From HGM11788 sp964654945 (lineage in GTDB: Bacteria > Bacillota > Clostridia > Lachnospirales > CAG-274): a DNA stretch of 5,068 nt. Below are positions 4,776 through 5,068 of the stretch, piece by piece. Below the pieces are notes generated by a model. That model had not been told where the DNA came from, ran no database searches, and saw only the letters and a list, made by a program, of their open reading frames with translations. How positions within the stretch are numbered: the first letter of the stretch is position 1; every line of letters starts with the position of its first letter. The position numbers were made by a program, and so were the translations under genes. The DNA lies in assembly GCA_964654945.1 (NCBI GenBank), contig CAZZLN010000076.1, positions 1 to 5,068 on the forward strand, read 5' to 3'.

Positions 4776-5068
4776 ATGAAATTTTTTAAGAAATTGTTAG
4801 CAGCAAGCTTAGCAACTTCAATGTTATTTACAAGCTTTGTTGTTAACACAACTTCTGTTTCAGCAGCTCCGTCAATTTCAGCAGGCTGGAACGAAACTTT
4901 ATATGCTGAATGGGCAGATTCTAACCCTGACAGCAGTGCTGTGCAGGTTGGATATAAGCTTTCAACCGATTCAGCTTATACTTATCTTGAGGGGAATGAT
5001 TTAACTTATCTTGTCAGACCTGCTTCTACAAGCGGTTACGGCAGAGTAGATATTCCCGGCTTAAAGGC
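4776..5068 (+). CDS. N-terminal part of an exported protein, probably a second polysaccharide-degrading enzyme
   Basis: The reading frame is open to the window edge, so only 97 codons are seen. Residues 1-30 are a clear Sec signal peptide: MKFFKKLL, a hydrophobic core, and cleavage at SVSA-APS. The mature part starts with AGWNETLYAEW and continues through TDSAYTYLEGNDL to a final GLK. This parallels the N-terminal module of the upstream pectate lyase (GGWFESAYVEW, ADSAYVQLDDEL, AVGLKAG) in order and spacing. The two genes therefore share an export signal style and an N-terminal beta-rich module. The catalytic domain lies beyond the window. By analogy it is probably another pectinase, perhaps PL1 or another lyase, but this is inference from the module only. 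AGGAGG (4762-4767), 8 bases before the ATG, supports the start. The gene has its own promoter and is separated from the lyase by a terminator, so it is a tandem neighbour and not in its operon. Confidence 0.88.
   Translation, partial: MKFFKKLLAASLATSMLFTSFVVNTTSVSAAPSISAGWNETLYAEWADSNPDSSAVQVGYKLSTDSAYTYLEGNDLTYLVRPASTSGYGRVDIPGLK

Overview
The window looks like chromosomal DNA from a low-GC, Gram-positive, plant-fibre-degrading anaerobe of the Clostridia. The best guess is Ruminococcus or a close relative. Three things support this: a T-box leader controlling an amino-acid gene, strong AGGAGG-type ribosome binding sites, and a secreted pectate lyase that ends in a Thr-rich linker and a type-I-like dockerin. 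A dockerin implies a cellulosome-style extracellular complex. The genus is inferred, because no rRNA or other marker gene is present.

Layout. Positions 1-140 hold the tail of an upstream unit: a rho-independent terminator whose 5' arm is probably cut off by the window edge, then a small hairpin. A strong extended -10 promoter (141-169) drives a leader with a complete T-box riboswitch (about 195-440). Its specifier codon is CTC (Leu), and its antiterminator and terminator are mutually exclusive. The leader precedes leuA (495-2144), a 2-isopropylmalate synthase of the roughly 550-residue yeast-like type. leuA stands alone and ends at a strong terminator (2151-2189).

A very AT-rich gap of about 350 bases (2190-2541) follows. 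It carries several short inverted repeats, a sigma-A-like promoter and a 5'-UTR hairpin. It precedes a 684-residue exported pectate lyase (2542-4596) built as signal peptide, Fn3-like N-terminal module, PL1 beta-helix with all expected calcium and catalytic residues, Thr/Glu linker and dockerin. After its terminator (4632-4656) come a 7-3-7 palindrome, an extended -10 promoter and the first 97 codons of a second exported protein (4776 to the window end). The mature N-terminus of this protein resembles the N-terminal module of the pectate lyase, so it is probably a sister cell-wall-degrading enzyme.

The two halves look functionally unrelated: leucine biosynthesis tuned by uncharged tRNA-Leu, next to an extracellular pectin-degradation locus. 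Each gene has its own promoter and terminator, so no operon is evident. I see no clear undescribed system. The points most worth a second look are the N-terminal module shared by the two exported proteins and the related palindromes (core ACAAAAATTGT) found upstream of both.
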